DNA of 64,000 nucleotides from Artemia franciscana (Eukaryota > Arthropoda > Branchiopoda > Anostraca > Artemiidae). The stretch is taken from positions 28,660,476 through 28,724,475 of the forward strand of contig NC_088867.1 of NCBI RefSeq assembly GCF_032884065.1, in the 5' to 3' direction. The position numbers and the translations under genes are program-made. The number at the start of each line of letters is the position of its first letter. Position 1 is the stretch's first letter. This document shows positions 40,245-50,994 of this stretch, in pieces. The notes beneath the pieces were generated by a model, which ran no database searches, was not told where the DNA came from, and saw only the letters and a list, made by a program, of their open reading frames with translations.

Positions 40245-40646
40245 TTTTCAACCTATTTTTTGGCCTCAGAGTGAGGATTAAATCAGTCACTAGATGAGGA
40301 GTTGAAAAATAATAACCCTAATGCGGTCCAAATTTCTGATAAATTTAATCCATGTTTTCACAGACAATAATCAACAACGTCAATTCATCACTTGTCAGGT
40401 ATATTTTACTATAATCCTCTCCATTTTTACACCCTCCTTTGGCCCGGCACATTGATGATCTTGCAGTGAATCATAAAACACTTCGATGGGTGGCAATTTT
40501 TCCTCACCTGGCCTCGAGGCGGAGTTATAGTACTCATACGGGTATCTACACTTGCTAGTTAATAAATCATACACTTCGCCATCTGAAAAGCTGTATTTAA
40601 GGACGGGGAAGCTATTAAAGTCATTATTGTTCTGTACTTGAGTCAA
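40245..40646 (-). pseudogene. Polinton protein-primed DNA polymerase B, internal fragment
   Basis: The frame from 40646 contains F-P-V-L-K-Y-S-F then C-R-Y-P-Y-E-Y-Y-N-S and L-P-P-I-E-V-F-Y-D-S-L, matching the conserved K-G-x-x-P-Y-E-Y...L-P-P-x-x-x-F-Y block of Polinton/adintovirus polB. A +1 shift near 40440 leads to G-C-K-N-G-E-D-Y and Y-L-T-S-D-E-L (family pattern L-G-D-Y-x-x-L-Y-L-K-T-D-V), then G-Y-Y-F-S-T-P-H-L near 40280. The piece lies between the exonuclease domain and the polymerase palm; catalytic palm motifs are absent. The polymerase would replicate the element from protein-primed ends. Confidence 0.8.
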
Positions 40647-41344
40647 TCAACATAGGCATTCGGTGGAAAAAATATAGGAATATAAAAAACAGATTTTGTT
40701 CAAGTACGTATTTTTATTTTCAACTGTATTCCATTTTAATTCTAAGAGCGGCAACTGCTCAGATAATTGGGTATGATGTTAATGGAAAGAGAACCATCTA
40801 CCTATGCACAATCTACAGCTTCAACTTTCTGTAAACGCGCCAACGCTGGTAGTATGCATTTCAAATCATAGTTTGAATTGTGCATGTAAATAGGTAAAAA
40901 ACACTATTGCTTAACGTTTATACTAAAAAATTTTTTTGCCAGTCCACGAAAGTTACTCCCTCCTGATAAAAATGGATTATTTAATTGGTCATTGTCAGGG
41001 AATGACATTTCCTTACTACCCTCAACAAATTTATTCTCACATACTTAACACCGATCTTTATTTTCAATTGCAAACTTGCCCTCTGGTGATAGTGGTATTG
41101 GATAGTTTATATTGCACAGCCGTGAAATATTCCCCGAACAAAATATTAGAAAGACTTTCATAGTCCAACTGTCTATAGCTCCATTCCACTGAGGGGAAAC
41201 CTCTTTCGAATCCAAATGTGGGCAAAAATCTATGGGATATAAAGGTTCCCTGAGAAAAACGTCTTGAAAGAAATTAATACCTCGAAAAAAAACTCCTTAA
41301 AAGAAAACATACCTTGAAAGAAAAATAAAATCCTGAAGAAAAAT
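40647..41344. other. unannotated right flank of the Polinton-like element
   Basis: An N-terminal part of polB would be expected here on the minus strand but was not recognised. The open frame at 40936-41163 (+) shows no domain. Confidence 0.35.
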
Positions 41345-42260
41345 TTCTTAAGTTGTTACGTAACACCCATGTGTGCGTTGTTATTACGTAACACACCACA
41401 TGTGTGTCCTCCTCAGTTACCATACGGGGATTCCCCATGGGCCCTGAAGAAATGAGTCACGCGAGAATGCGTCATCCTTAACAAGGTAAAAATTCCCTGT
41501 TACATAATATACAGGCATGCGATAGTATTAAGTGACATCCCATGTGTGCCCCGTCATTACGTAGCAGTCATGTGTGCGCCATCACTACGTAACACCCACG
41601 TATGCACTTCCATTACGTAACACCCACGTATTTGCTTTCATTAGGTAAAACCACGTTTGCGCTGTCATTACATAACACCCATGTGTGCACCGTCGTTGCG
41701 CAACATTCATGTGTACTCTAAAATTATGTAACATCCACGTGTGTGTTGCCATTACGTTGCACCCACATGTTTGCTGCCATTACGAAACATACACGTGTGC
41801 TCAGTTACAATCGGGGTTTCTCCACGGGCTCCTGAAGTCTAGCATATCATGCGAGATTACGTCATTCCCAATGAATATGTCAAGTCACGTAAAATCACGT
41901 CATTCCCCATAGATCTATTAATTCACGCAAGATTATATCACCCTTAATATAAGTAAACAAGCCCTATTACGTAGCAACCATTTGCATCCATTTGCATAAG
42001 TAAACAAACCCTGTTACGTAACAACCAAGTGTAAACCCAATTACGTAACAGCCAAAAGTAAACAAATCCTATTTCGTAGCAACCAACGAAGTCCTAAAGT
42101 AAACACTACGTATTACGTAACAGACACTTGTATTCCTTGAAACATTCCCTATTACGTAACAACTACCTGCATCCATTTGCATAAGTAAACAAAACCTATT
42201 AAGGAATTATCATATGTATCTTTTGAAAAACATTCCCTATCACGTGACATACACCTGTGT
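41345..42260 (+). repeat. degenerate array of TTACGTAA + CACGTGTG motifs
   Basis: About eighteen copies of a short unit with the core 'attacgtaacacccacgtgtg' (many variants) occur. In the first 450 bases they are spaced about 28-37 bases apart; later they become irregular, mixed with 'aagtaaacaaaccctattac'. Two related sub-blocks ('gttaccatacggggattcc' at 41416 and 'gttacaatcggggtttctcc' at 41804) suggest that a larger unit of about 390 bases was itself duplicated. TTACGTAA is a palindromic consensus for PAR-type bZIP factors and CACGTG is an E-box; function is inference only. Confidence 0.7.
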
Positions 42261-42899
42261 CTTGAAGATTTTTTTTTCTTTTAATGTGTCGGGATCAAGA
42301 TTCGAAGGGGACACTGGCCCTTAGTATTTGTTAGAGCCTAACTACTGGTATTTAGTTTACTTTTTTAATATGTATAACGTGTGTCTCAGCAATATACGAT
42401 AACCGTTAGACTGTTCGTTTGAAATTTGGCGTCTCAAAAATTTCTCCGTCCTGGGTAAGTGCCCCCTCTGTCCCCCTTAAAACCACCTCTATGTATGTGA
42501 AACATCTCAAGGGAGGCTAAGGGTATTAATTTGAAATTGTCAGGGGATGTTGAGGGTGGATAATCAAATGCAGGATTTTCATTTAGTAGAAAAGACATCT
42601 TTTCCACACCATCCCATAAATATGCTGGCGTAAGTCATAAATGTAAGAATTTAACAAGTTACAAATAAAGAAAGGTGAATGGTCAGGTATTTTTTCTCTT
42701 ATTCTATTTTGATTCATGCATATTTTTTGGAAGATTCTCCCAGGAGGTTCTTATGAGTTATCTAAAAATATGCTTTTAGCCAGAAGCCTACTTCAGAAAC
42801 CGCTACGAAGAACAATTTCAAATTGAGCCAAATTTATACAAATTTATTTAATGCAATCAACGCTCAGACTACCTTTTGCAACGTAAGGATTGAAATAAG
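42261..42899. other. unannotated lead-in to the 290-bp array
   Basis: It contains single blocks such as 'gaaatttggcgtctcaaaaa' and a gradual transition to the array. No gene recognised. Confidence 0.35.
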
Positions 42900-45315
42900 A
42901 ATAAAAGAAACAAGAGCTAAGAGCTCATATGGCACTTGTGACGAGGCAAGAAGAGCTAAGAGCCAAGAGATAAGAGCTCTGAGACATGAATTCCTTCTAA
43001 ATATCAAATTTCATTAAGATCCGGTCACCCTTTCGTAAGTTAAAAGTACCTCAATTTTCAAAATTACCCCCACCCCCTACTCTACCAAAGAGTGCAGCTC
43101 CGGTCCGATTATGTCAGTCACGTGTCTTAGACAGGTTTTTATTCTTCCCATCCAGTTTCATCCTGATCTCACCGCTTTAAGTATTTTTTAAGATGTCCGG
43201 TTCCCCTCAATCCCCCCCCCCCAATTACGCTGGATCCGGTTGAGATTTAAAATAAGAGATATGAGTAACGAGGTCCTTCTAAATATGAAGCTTCATGAAG
43301 ATCCGATTACTCCTTCGTAAGTTAAAAATACGTCATTTTTTCTATTTTTCAGAATTAATCCCCCCCCCCAATAGAGCGGATCCGTTCCAATTATGTAAAT
43401 CAAGTATCTAAGACTTCTGCTTATTTTTCCCACCAAGTTTCAAACCGATCCCTCCAATCAAAGCGTTTTCCATGATTTTAGGTTCCCCCCAAACTCCCCC
43501 AATGTCACCAGATCCGGTCGGGACTTAAAATAAGAGCTTTGAGACACGATATCCTTCTAAATATCAAATTTGATTGAGATCCGATAGCCTGTTCGTAAGT
43601 TAAAAATATCTCATTTTTTCTAATTTTTCAGAATTAAAGCCTCCCCCCCCCACCTACCCCAAAGAGAGCGGATCCGTTCCAGTTATGTCAATCATCTATC
43701 TAGGACTTGTGCTTATTTTTCCCATCAAGTTTCATCCCGATCCCTGCACTCTAAGTGTTTTCCAAGTTTTAGGTTTCCCCCTCCCAACTCTCCCCCCCCC
43801 AATGTCACCAGATCTGTTTGGGATTTAAAATAAGAGCTCTGAGACACGCTATCCTTCTAAATATCAAATTTCTTTGAGATCCGATCACCCGTTTATAAGT
43901 TAAACATACCTAATTTTTTTTAATTTTTCAAAATTAACCCCCCCCCCAACTACTCCAAAGAGAGCAGATCCGTTTTGGTTATGTCAATCATGTATCTAGG
44001 ACTTTTGCTTATTTTTCCAACCAAGTTTCATCCCGATCCCTCCACTCTAAGTGTTTTCCAAGTTTTAGGTTTCCCCCTCCCAACTCCCCCCTCCAATGTC
44101 ACCAGATCTGTTCGAAATTTAAAATAAGAGCTCTGAGACACGATATCCTTCTAAATATCAAATTTCATTGAGATCCGATAGCCCGTTCGTAAGTTAAAAA
44201 TACCTCATTTTTTCTAATTTTTCAAAATTAACACCCCCCCAACTACCCCAAAGAGAACGGATCCGTCCAGTTATGTCAATCATCTATCTAGGACTTGTGC
44301 TTATTTTTCCCACCAAGTTTCATCCCGATCCCTGCACTCTAAGTGTTTTCCAAGTTTTAGGTTTCCCCCTCCCAACTCTCCCCCCCCCAATGTCATCAGA
44401 TCTGTTCGGGATTTAAAATAAGAGCTCTGAGACACGATATCCTTCTAAATATCAAATTTCTTTGAGATCCGATCACCCGTTCGTAAGTTAAACATACCTC
44501 ATTTTTTCTAATTTTTCAGAAATAACCCCCCTCCCCCAACTACCCCAAAGAGAGCAGATCCGTTCCGGTTATGTCAATCATGTATCTAGGACTTTTGCTT
44601 TTTTTCCCACCAAGTTTCATCCCGATCCCTCCACTCTAAGTATTTTCCAAGTTTTAGGTTTCTCCCTACCAACTCCCCCCCCCAATGTCACCAGATCCGG
44701 TCGAGATTTAAAATAAGAGCTCTGAGACACGATATCCTTCTAAATATCAAATGTCATTGAGATCCGACCACCCGTTCGTAAGTTAAAAATACCTCATTTT
44801 TTCTAATTTTTCAGAATTATCCCCCCAACAACCCCAAAGAGAGTGGATCCGTCCCAGTTATGTCAATCATGTATCTAGGACTTGTTCTTTTTTTTCCAAC
44901 CAAGTTTCATCCCGATCCCTCCACTCTAAGCGTTTTCCAAGATCTTAGGTTTCCCCCTCCCAACTCCCCCCCAATGTCACCAGATCTGGTCAGGATTTAA
45001 AATAAGAGCTCTGAGACACGATATCCTTCGAAACATCAAATTTCATTAAGATCCTATCACCCACTCACAAGTTAAAAATACCATTTTTTATATTTTTTCC
45101 GAATTAACGGGCCCCCCACTCCCCCCAGACGGTCAAATCGAGAAAACGACTATTTTTAATTTAATCTGGTTTGGTCCCTGATACACTTGTCAAATTTCAT
45201 CGTCCCAGCTTACCTGGAAGTGCCTAAAGTAGCAAAACCGGGACCGACAGACAGACCGACAGAATTTGCAATTGCTATATGTCACTTGGTTAATACCAAG
45301 TGCCGTAAGAACTAA
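42900..45315 (+). mobile_element. eight-copy ~290-bp tandem array ending in a hairpin (Helitron-like candidate)
   Basis: The block 'gagctctgagacacgatatc' (with variants) recurs near 42974, 43258, 43534, 43829, 44128, 44421, 44718 and 45006, that is every 280-300 bases. Each unit also carries 'gatccgatcacccgttcgta', a C-run, 'caaagagagcggatccgt', 'atgtcaatcatgtatctagg' and 'tttcatcccgatccct'. The last unit leads into 'gacagacagaccgacag', then a hairpin and CTAA. The leading side has 'aagagctcatatggcacttg'. A solo unit with the same leading text lies at 48540-48850, so the structure is mobile or dispersed. Confidence 0.75.
45283..45315 (+). repeat. terminal hairpin plus CTAA
   Basis: 'cacttggt' pairs with 'accaagtg' across a four-base 'taat' loop (45283-45302), followed nine bases later by CTAA (45312-45315) and a T. 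A GC-containing hairpin about 10 bases before CTRR-T is how Helitron 3' ends look. Confidence 0.6.
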
Positions 45316-45446
45316 TTTTTAAGCAAAAAATGTGAAACTAAAAACGCCCATAAACCTTCGAAAGAATATTCAGTCTTTTGCGCGTTACTGAAACCAAATA
45401 TATTCAGAACCTTTTTTCTTATTCTTATACTATTGAAATGCAGTTC

Positions 45447-45560
45447 TGTGGTGGTGCAGTGGGGTTGGTCTCAGCTCAATAACGATGGACCCAGAGTTCA
45501 AAACGAGCTGTAGCCCAACATTGCAGGACTGACACAAGGACCTTCGTAGTCAAGAAGCAT
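45447..45560 (+). mobile_element. tRNA-derived SINE, family B, plus copy
   Basis: A box-like 'tggtgcagtgggg' (45452-45464) and B box-like 'agagttcaaaacgag' (45493-45507), then 'cttcgtagtcaagaagcatc'. It matches the minus copy at 25248-25372 in layout and tail. Confidence 0.72.
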
Positions 45561-46890
45561 CAATCCGTTAAAATAGAATATTGAAATACAAAAAAAGATT
45601 CTGTTAAATCAGATTCTGAGTTACTGAGATTTCCAGGAATTAATATAATCGTACATTAAACCATCAGTTTGTTTTCATTAGTTTTTCCGGTCATCGCAAT
45701 TTTTATAGGGATTTTATTTCATTTTATTGACAGTAGCATAACTCTTGTGTTTAGTGATCCCAGTTCAATCTAAGGTTTTCTTGAATATTGGTTTTAATCA
45801 GATCTCATAAGTCAAAGGTTTTCACAAAAGACAGGATTCGTGGCATTATTGTTGCAACTGCTCAGCTCTGTAGGTAAAATAAGGGGGGAAATCGTTCTTT
45901 TTATTTGTGCCTCGTTGATTGCATCTGCATTTCAGGTCCGTGTGTCCCACACTTTCCTGATTGGAAGATACTTCTTAGTCAGGTTTCTTCTGTCGTTTCG
46001 CTTCTACGCCGTTGAACTACTGGTTTCCACAATAAAAAAGTGCAGGCCTTAAGAGGTTTCATATTATCTAAGAGAAATGTTTAGTTTTAATTTACTGTTC
46101 TTTAAAAATAAATGAGGTTTTTTTTGTACTGATTGATGCTTCAGAAAAAAGAAAGGGAAACTGAATCATGAGAACTGGATATTAGACTGTAGGTCTAGGA
46201 AATTGAACAATGCTAATGACGGAGATCCAGTAAAAGAACAGGAAATCCAACAAACAAGATGGAACTCCAATAAGAATCTTAAAATCCATCATGTTGTTTT
46301 GTCAACCAATTAAAAATTCAATTCGGGTATGGGATGCCAACATTTTTGTTTCTCAACAAATTGGAAATTCAATAATGATCAGGGTATCCCAATAAGGTCT
46401 TTAATACTCAATTAGCCGATTTTCAGGTGGTGAAATTCCAATTCTGCTGTTGATAAACATTACATACAATTTTTGTTGAATCTCAAACGATTTTTTTTAC
46501 AGAGTAATACTATGGGATAATAGGTATTGTTATTTTGGTTCATAAAAAACCGAACTAACATTTTATATTCAGAATATCCCCCCCCCCTCCAAAAAAAATG
46601 CACACACACGCACACAAATCAAACAAGACATTAAATACAGTTTTTTTTTCTCGGCAAGTACCAAATAACCCTCAAATAAGGTTTCAAGCTCAAAGCCAGA
46701 CACACCACCTAGAATTGTTATCTGATCAAAGCCAAAAGTGTTTAAAGTGGAGCAGTTTTCCTAACTAGGGGATAAGTATTTAGAAGTTTTAATTTTAAAA
46801 CAAATAACTTCTCTCTTTAACAAATTGGTATAAATTGTAGTATTGTTATGCCGTAATGTAAATTCAGTAAAATAAAAAGTAAAAACTCAC
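45561..46890. other. unannotated; intron or 3' side of the MFSD12-like gene
   Basis: The C-terminal exons of the MFSD12-like gene should lie to the left of 46891 but were not found here or elsewhere in the window by eye. Frames such as 45840-46052 (+) have no domain. Confidence 0.4.
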
Positions 46891-47166
46891 CGTGTTTACA
46901 GCTATCAGGTCCGCCGTAAAAGACGTAGCTAATACAACTACCACTGACCCAGAAAATCCCATTAAAGCGGCAACACCGTAAATTTGGAGCTTATCAAGAA
47001 GCATTGTATTACTTGCAAAATAAAGCCAGACACAAGCACAGCCTCCAATAAAGCCACCAAACAGATATCCAGATCTTTTGCCTATCGCTGAATTTCCAAT
47101 CTTCAGAAGCAAAGATCCAAGAAACCCAGCTACTTGCATTACTAGTGGAATAACTGCGAGCAGTTC
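46891..47166 (-). CDS. MFSD12-like transporter, exon encoding transmembrane helices of the C-terminal half
   Basis: It is bounded by an acceptor (tattgtag) and a consensus donor (GTGAGT at 46890-46885). The 276 bases give 92 codons, phase 0 at both ends. The product starts E-L-L-A-V-I-P-L-V-M and has the family pattern of a first helix, a short basic loop (I-G-K-R-S-G-Y), a second helix, then I-Y-G-V-A-A-L-M-G-F-S-G-S and V-L-A-T-S-F-T-A-D-L-I-A-V-N-T, matching MFSD12's I-P-L-x-M...V-T-S-x-x-M-T-A-D-L-I-G-x-x-T. In vertebrates MFSD12 is a lysosome/melanosome transporter needed for cystine import; transfer of that role to this gene is inference. Confidence 0.85.
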
Positions 47167-49075
47167 CTACAATAAATATGATGAATAATACGTGAAAACA
47201 ATCTTTAGCAGCTGCAAAACTTCAAAACCTCATTGAATTATTGTTTATACTATGATTTTTATTTTGCTGCATACAAAAAAAAAAAAGTTTATTTTTGCAC
47301 TAAAAACATGCTTTCAAATATGCGCTTGAATTGCCATGAATTTTTTATTCCTACTAAATTGTTAATGAGTTTAATAGGCAACAATTCGAATACTAACCTT
47401 GATGAATTAAAAAAATAATGCGAAAAGTAAGTTTTTTTTTAAAGCAATGCAAAGAGCCATATTAATTTTAAAACCCGCTGAAATAAATTCCTATTCTAAT
47501 TGAAACTCAAAACGATCAGAATTTACTATAAACGAATAAATGAAACCTAAAAAGATCCCAAATTAAATGAATGATCAGATTAAAATCTCCAATAGAAATA
47601 GATTCCTATAATAATAATTCGAACTCAAAACGACCAGAAATTACTAATGAAATTTTAAACGAGCAGGAATTAAATAAACAATCGTGGCAAACAAACATAT
47701 AACAGGTACACAATAATGAATAAATAATCTTAAAACGAGTAATACTTAAATTGAATATTAAAATGAGAGTTAAAAAGAAAAAAAATCACTGCAAATAAGA
47801 TTTTGGTAATTGTCCCTTTCCCTAATTGTAAATATTAAAGCCTACTGCGTCATTGGCGTTTTATTGAAAATTGTAACTGTCTTGAAGATCCTTGGAAAGA
47901 ACTATTTAAATGAAGTTGAAATTTGACGTATAACGTTATTATTTGCTGAAAGCTTGGTAATTCAAGGTTTTTTTCACTGTAATTCTATTTTAAACATTGT
48001 AAGTACAAAAGAAAATATTTGTAAAGTAATTTGTTTTCAGTCGAGTGCATATGATATAGTAGTCTCAGCATTCTCCAAAGTTTCACCTTAATGCCTTAGC
48101 CTTTTCTAATAAACCCAGAATCAAATATTTCCTCTATTCCTAAGCATAAATCCTGCGAATGGGCAAATTAAATAATTTACAATTATTTCCTCAGGGCTAT
48201 GGAAGAGGGGCTCCCTGGAAACATAGCTATTAGACCTTTCGACTTGTCTGAACAAAATGACAGTTCCAAAGTTTCGATCTGTGTTGATCAGAGGGAGAAC
48301 TAAAAGGGCAAGGATGGGAAAGGGATAGTTATACTCTAATTTCTCTCCAACATCTCCTCGACATACCTTGAAAGTTTCAACTTAATATCCTAGGTGGTTC
48401 TTTAGATATTGCTAATATTCCCTTTTTCACAACCAGCAAACACATAGTGTTTTATGATTATGTGCTTTTGGTTCTTGAAAGAGGCACTAGAAGTTCTGAT
48501 TTAGAATTTTGGAGATCCAGAATCAAATACCCAATTTCCCAATTAAAGAAGAGCAAAGAGCTCATATGGCACTTGAGACGATGTCGAAAGAGCCAAGAGC
48601 TCATATGGCATGGGCTCTAGAAAAATTCTAAGAATTAATAGATTAATTTGAAAGAAAATCAGAGGCTTAATGCCGGCCGGGATTTAAAATAAGACTCCTG
48701 AGACACCAAGTCCTTCTAAATATCAAAATTCATTATGATCCGATCACCCACTCATAAATTAAAAATACCTCGTTTTTTCTAATTTTTCCACTCCCTGTAG
48801 CCCCCCCAGATGGTCAAATTGGGGAAAACGACTTTATCAAGCTAATTTGTAGAGGGACGTTGATTTAAAATATAAGTTTTTTTAAAGTACTATAAAACTT
48901 TAGCGTAAAGACTGGGTTGACGATGAGGCAGCCCCTCTCATTCGAAGCTTACAGAAAAATTTCTATTCATTTCAAATTTTGAAGTCGTTATTTACTTTGA
49001 TTTGACAAAAAGTTTTTTTTGATTATTCAATGTCAGCCTTTTTCTTATTCTTTGCAGTCAAAACATGAATTTTAC
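47167..49075 (-). other. MFSD12-like intron (1.9 kb) with repeats
   Basis: It contains one copy of the 'aaacgaacagaaattaa' family (47480-48060, shared with 51.0-52.3 kb), one solo 290-bp unit (48540-48850) and one foldback arm (48885-49020). No further exon recognised. Confidence 0.65.
48540..48850 (+). repeat. solo copy of the ~290-bp array unit
   Basis: It carries 'agagctcatatggcacttg', then 'ccgggatttaaaataagact', 'ccttctaaatatcaaaatt', 'gatccgatcacccactcat' and the C-run with 'agatggtcaaat', in the same order as at the edges of the array at 42.9-45.3 kb. It lacks the terminal hairpin. Confidence 0.8.
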
Positions 49076-49168
49076 CTGTTGAGCTCCCAGTCCTTCCTGC
49101 AAGTACAGTGGCATATAGACGTTTGAAAGATTGTGGAAAATACGAGATGTCATATATATTAGGCCAAT
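49076..49168 (-). CDS. MFSD12-like transporter, short internal exon
   Basis: Ninety-three bases (31 codons, phase 0) lie between tttatag and a CAG|GTAAAA donor. The product reads I-G-L-I-Y-M-T-S-R-I-F-H-N-L-S-N-V-Y-M-P then L-Y-L-Q-E-G-L-G-A-Q-Q, corresponding to the conserved L-L-Y-M-x-T-R-L-x-x-N-x-S-Q-x-Y helix that opens the second half of MFSD12. It joins in frame to the exons on both sides. Confidence 0.85.
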
Positions 49169-50990
49169 CTATAAAAGAAAAAAAAAACGGAATGTGAATG
49201 AGAATATATTTTAAAATGTGTACTAAGGCCTTCCTAAAACCCGTTTGAGTACATAGTTTTATTTAATTCAGCAACAGCTTTGGACTCAAATTAGTTTGTT
49301 TTTTCGATGATAGCCCTTGTCTTTCATTTATCTAAATTAATCTATATCTTCTTGCTTCGAATCTTCGTGCTTTAATACTTTTTTTTAAATAGTGCTCATA
49401 CTCTACTAAATCTTAAGAGATTTGAAACAAAAAGGCTACTAATTCTAGTAAAAGACGTGTTTTTAACTGATCAGTCCCATGGGCAGTTTCAACAGGCTTG
49501 CCCGTTCTTTTCCATCTCTGGAAAAAAAATCCTGTGGGTGTCCTTGCTCCGGTCAAGTGAAGTTCTGATTGTAATTAATTTCTGTCAAATACCAGTAACA
49601 TTTTCGTGACAAATTAGGGTTGTTATGAAAAAGAGAAATAAAATCAACGAAGTATATATTAGCCAGAAAGAAGTTTCCAGCTGCTAGGAAAACCTGCCTC
49701 ATTAATCTCGAGAATGCTTTGGATCAGAAGAAATATATCATGTACTTTTCCTCTTCATTTACTTTGAAATAGTCTCAGAGCGCAAAAAGGAAACGGACTG
49801 TAAAAGGCTGTCAAAACATTAGCAAACATGAAAAGAAATAGGCAAAATACATTTTGTTTTTTTACTTTATCTGGTGGAAACAGTTAATGAAGTTAAGAGC
49901 TTGTGATATTCACCTGGAAATTTCTTATACCTGACCAAAGACGAAGCATTCATTTCAGTTCGAGATTTAAGATTTTTTATAGGCCTAATCCTCTATCTTA
50001 AAAAAGCAAGAAAAAAATAACCAGCTCCAAATTTTACGTCATTGGAAAGAAAAATCTATAGATTAGGAAATAACATACCTCCCATTTCTGTTTAATTCTT
50101 ACCGAATATAAGGGTAAGAATATAAACAGAATCTAACACAGAAAAATATAAACAAAATCTAAAAAGAAAATTGAGTTCCCCACCTTAATAATCCCCAAAA
50201 ATGACAAGCTAGGCGTGGAGTAATAAAAACTTAAATCAGTGATTGCTAAGAATGACCAGCAGGTTAAACTTGAAAGGATATATTCCTTTACTGTCTCAGT
50301 TTTCTTTTCATTTAGTATTTGTTTTAATTATCGACAAAAACTCATCATGGTCTGCAATACGCCAGCACCCTCCCAAAAGCAAACTGTTTAGAGGCCCCAT
50401 ATAATACATTTAAGACCTATTCAGAATGAACATCTTATCAAAAGCCATTTAAATAAGGAAATATAGATAATTTTTGAAAAACGAGAGTGTCTGTCCTGAA
50501 AATAGGACTGGATCTTAACGGTAATTAACATCATCAAATTCAATATGTCTGAGAATCTTACGAAACAAGTTTCAGCCGTAGATCTACAAAAATGCGAAAT
50601 ATTTCATTTTTACTGAAAACGGAGCGGATGCGCGTTTTTTTTGTAGATGCAGTATTTTAAAACCAGTAGCTTTAAAATCAGGTGGGACTTCTCCAGAAAG
50701 AAATAACTGAAAAAACTGGGCCACACCGTCTTCAGCATTATTACTATTATTATTATTATTATTATTATTATTAAAACTGTTATTATTATTATTATCATTT
50801 TTGTTCTTATTCTTATTATTAATATAATTTTCTTCAAAATATCGACATTGGCAAAAACATGGCCAAAGCAAGAGGAATCTGAAGTTGTAAAATAACATAT
50901 GATTCTAGCCTAATTTAAGCATTAAAAGAAAAGTAAAGCCTTGTAAAGAAAATTAAAGGCCATATGAAACTTAAGATCAGAAGAATAGAA
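49169..50990 (-). other. start of the 9.8-kb MFSD12-like intron
   Basis: AT-rich DNA with an (AAT)n microsatellite (about 50740-50820). Nothing coding recognised. Confidence 0.5.
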
Positions 50991-50994
50991 ACCT

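Larger units (their letters stand above)
36530..40646 (-). mobile_element. decayed Polinton/Maverick (adintovirus-like) endogenous element
   Basis: Six fragments on one strand match the gene set of Polintons: protein-primed DNA polymerase B, integrase C-terminus, penton, pVI/pX-like, major capsid, adenain-like protease. These elements are large self-synthesising DNA transposons with virus-like structural genes. The order on the minus strand is polB, unassigned, INT, penton, pVI-like, MCP, protease. All genes are frameshifted, stopped or partial, and the total span of about 4.1 kb is far below the usual 15-20 kb, so this is a deleted remnant. No packaging ATPase was seen. Individual evidence is given in the component entries. 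Confidence 0.85.

Noticed and set aside
41345..42260. Possible CRISPR-like array of short repeats
   Set aside because: Units are degenerate, spacing is irregular, there are no unique spacers of constant size, and the context is a eukaryotic genome.
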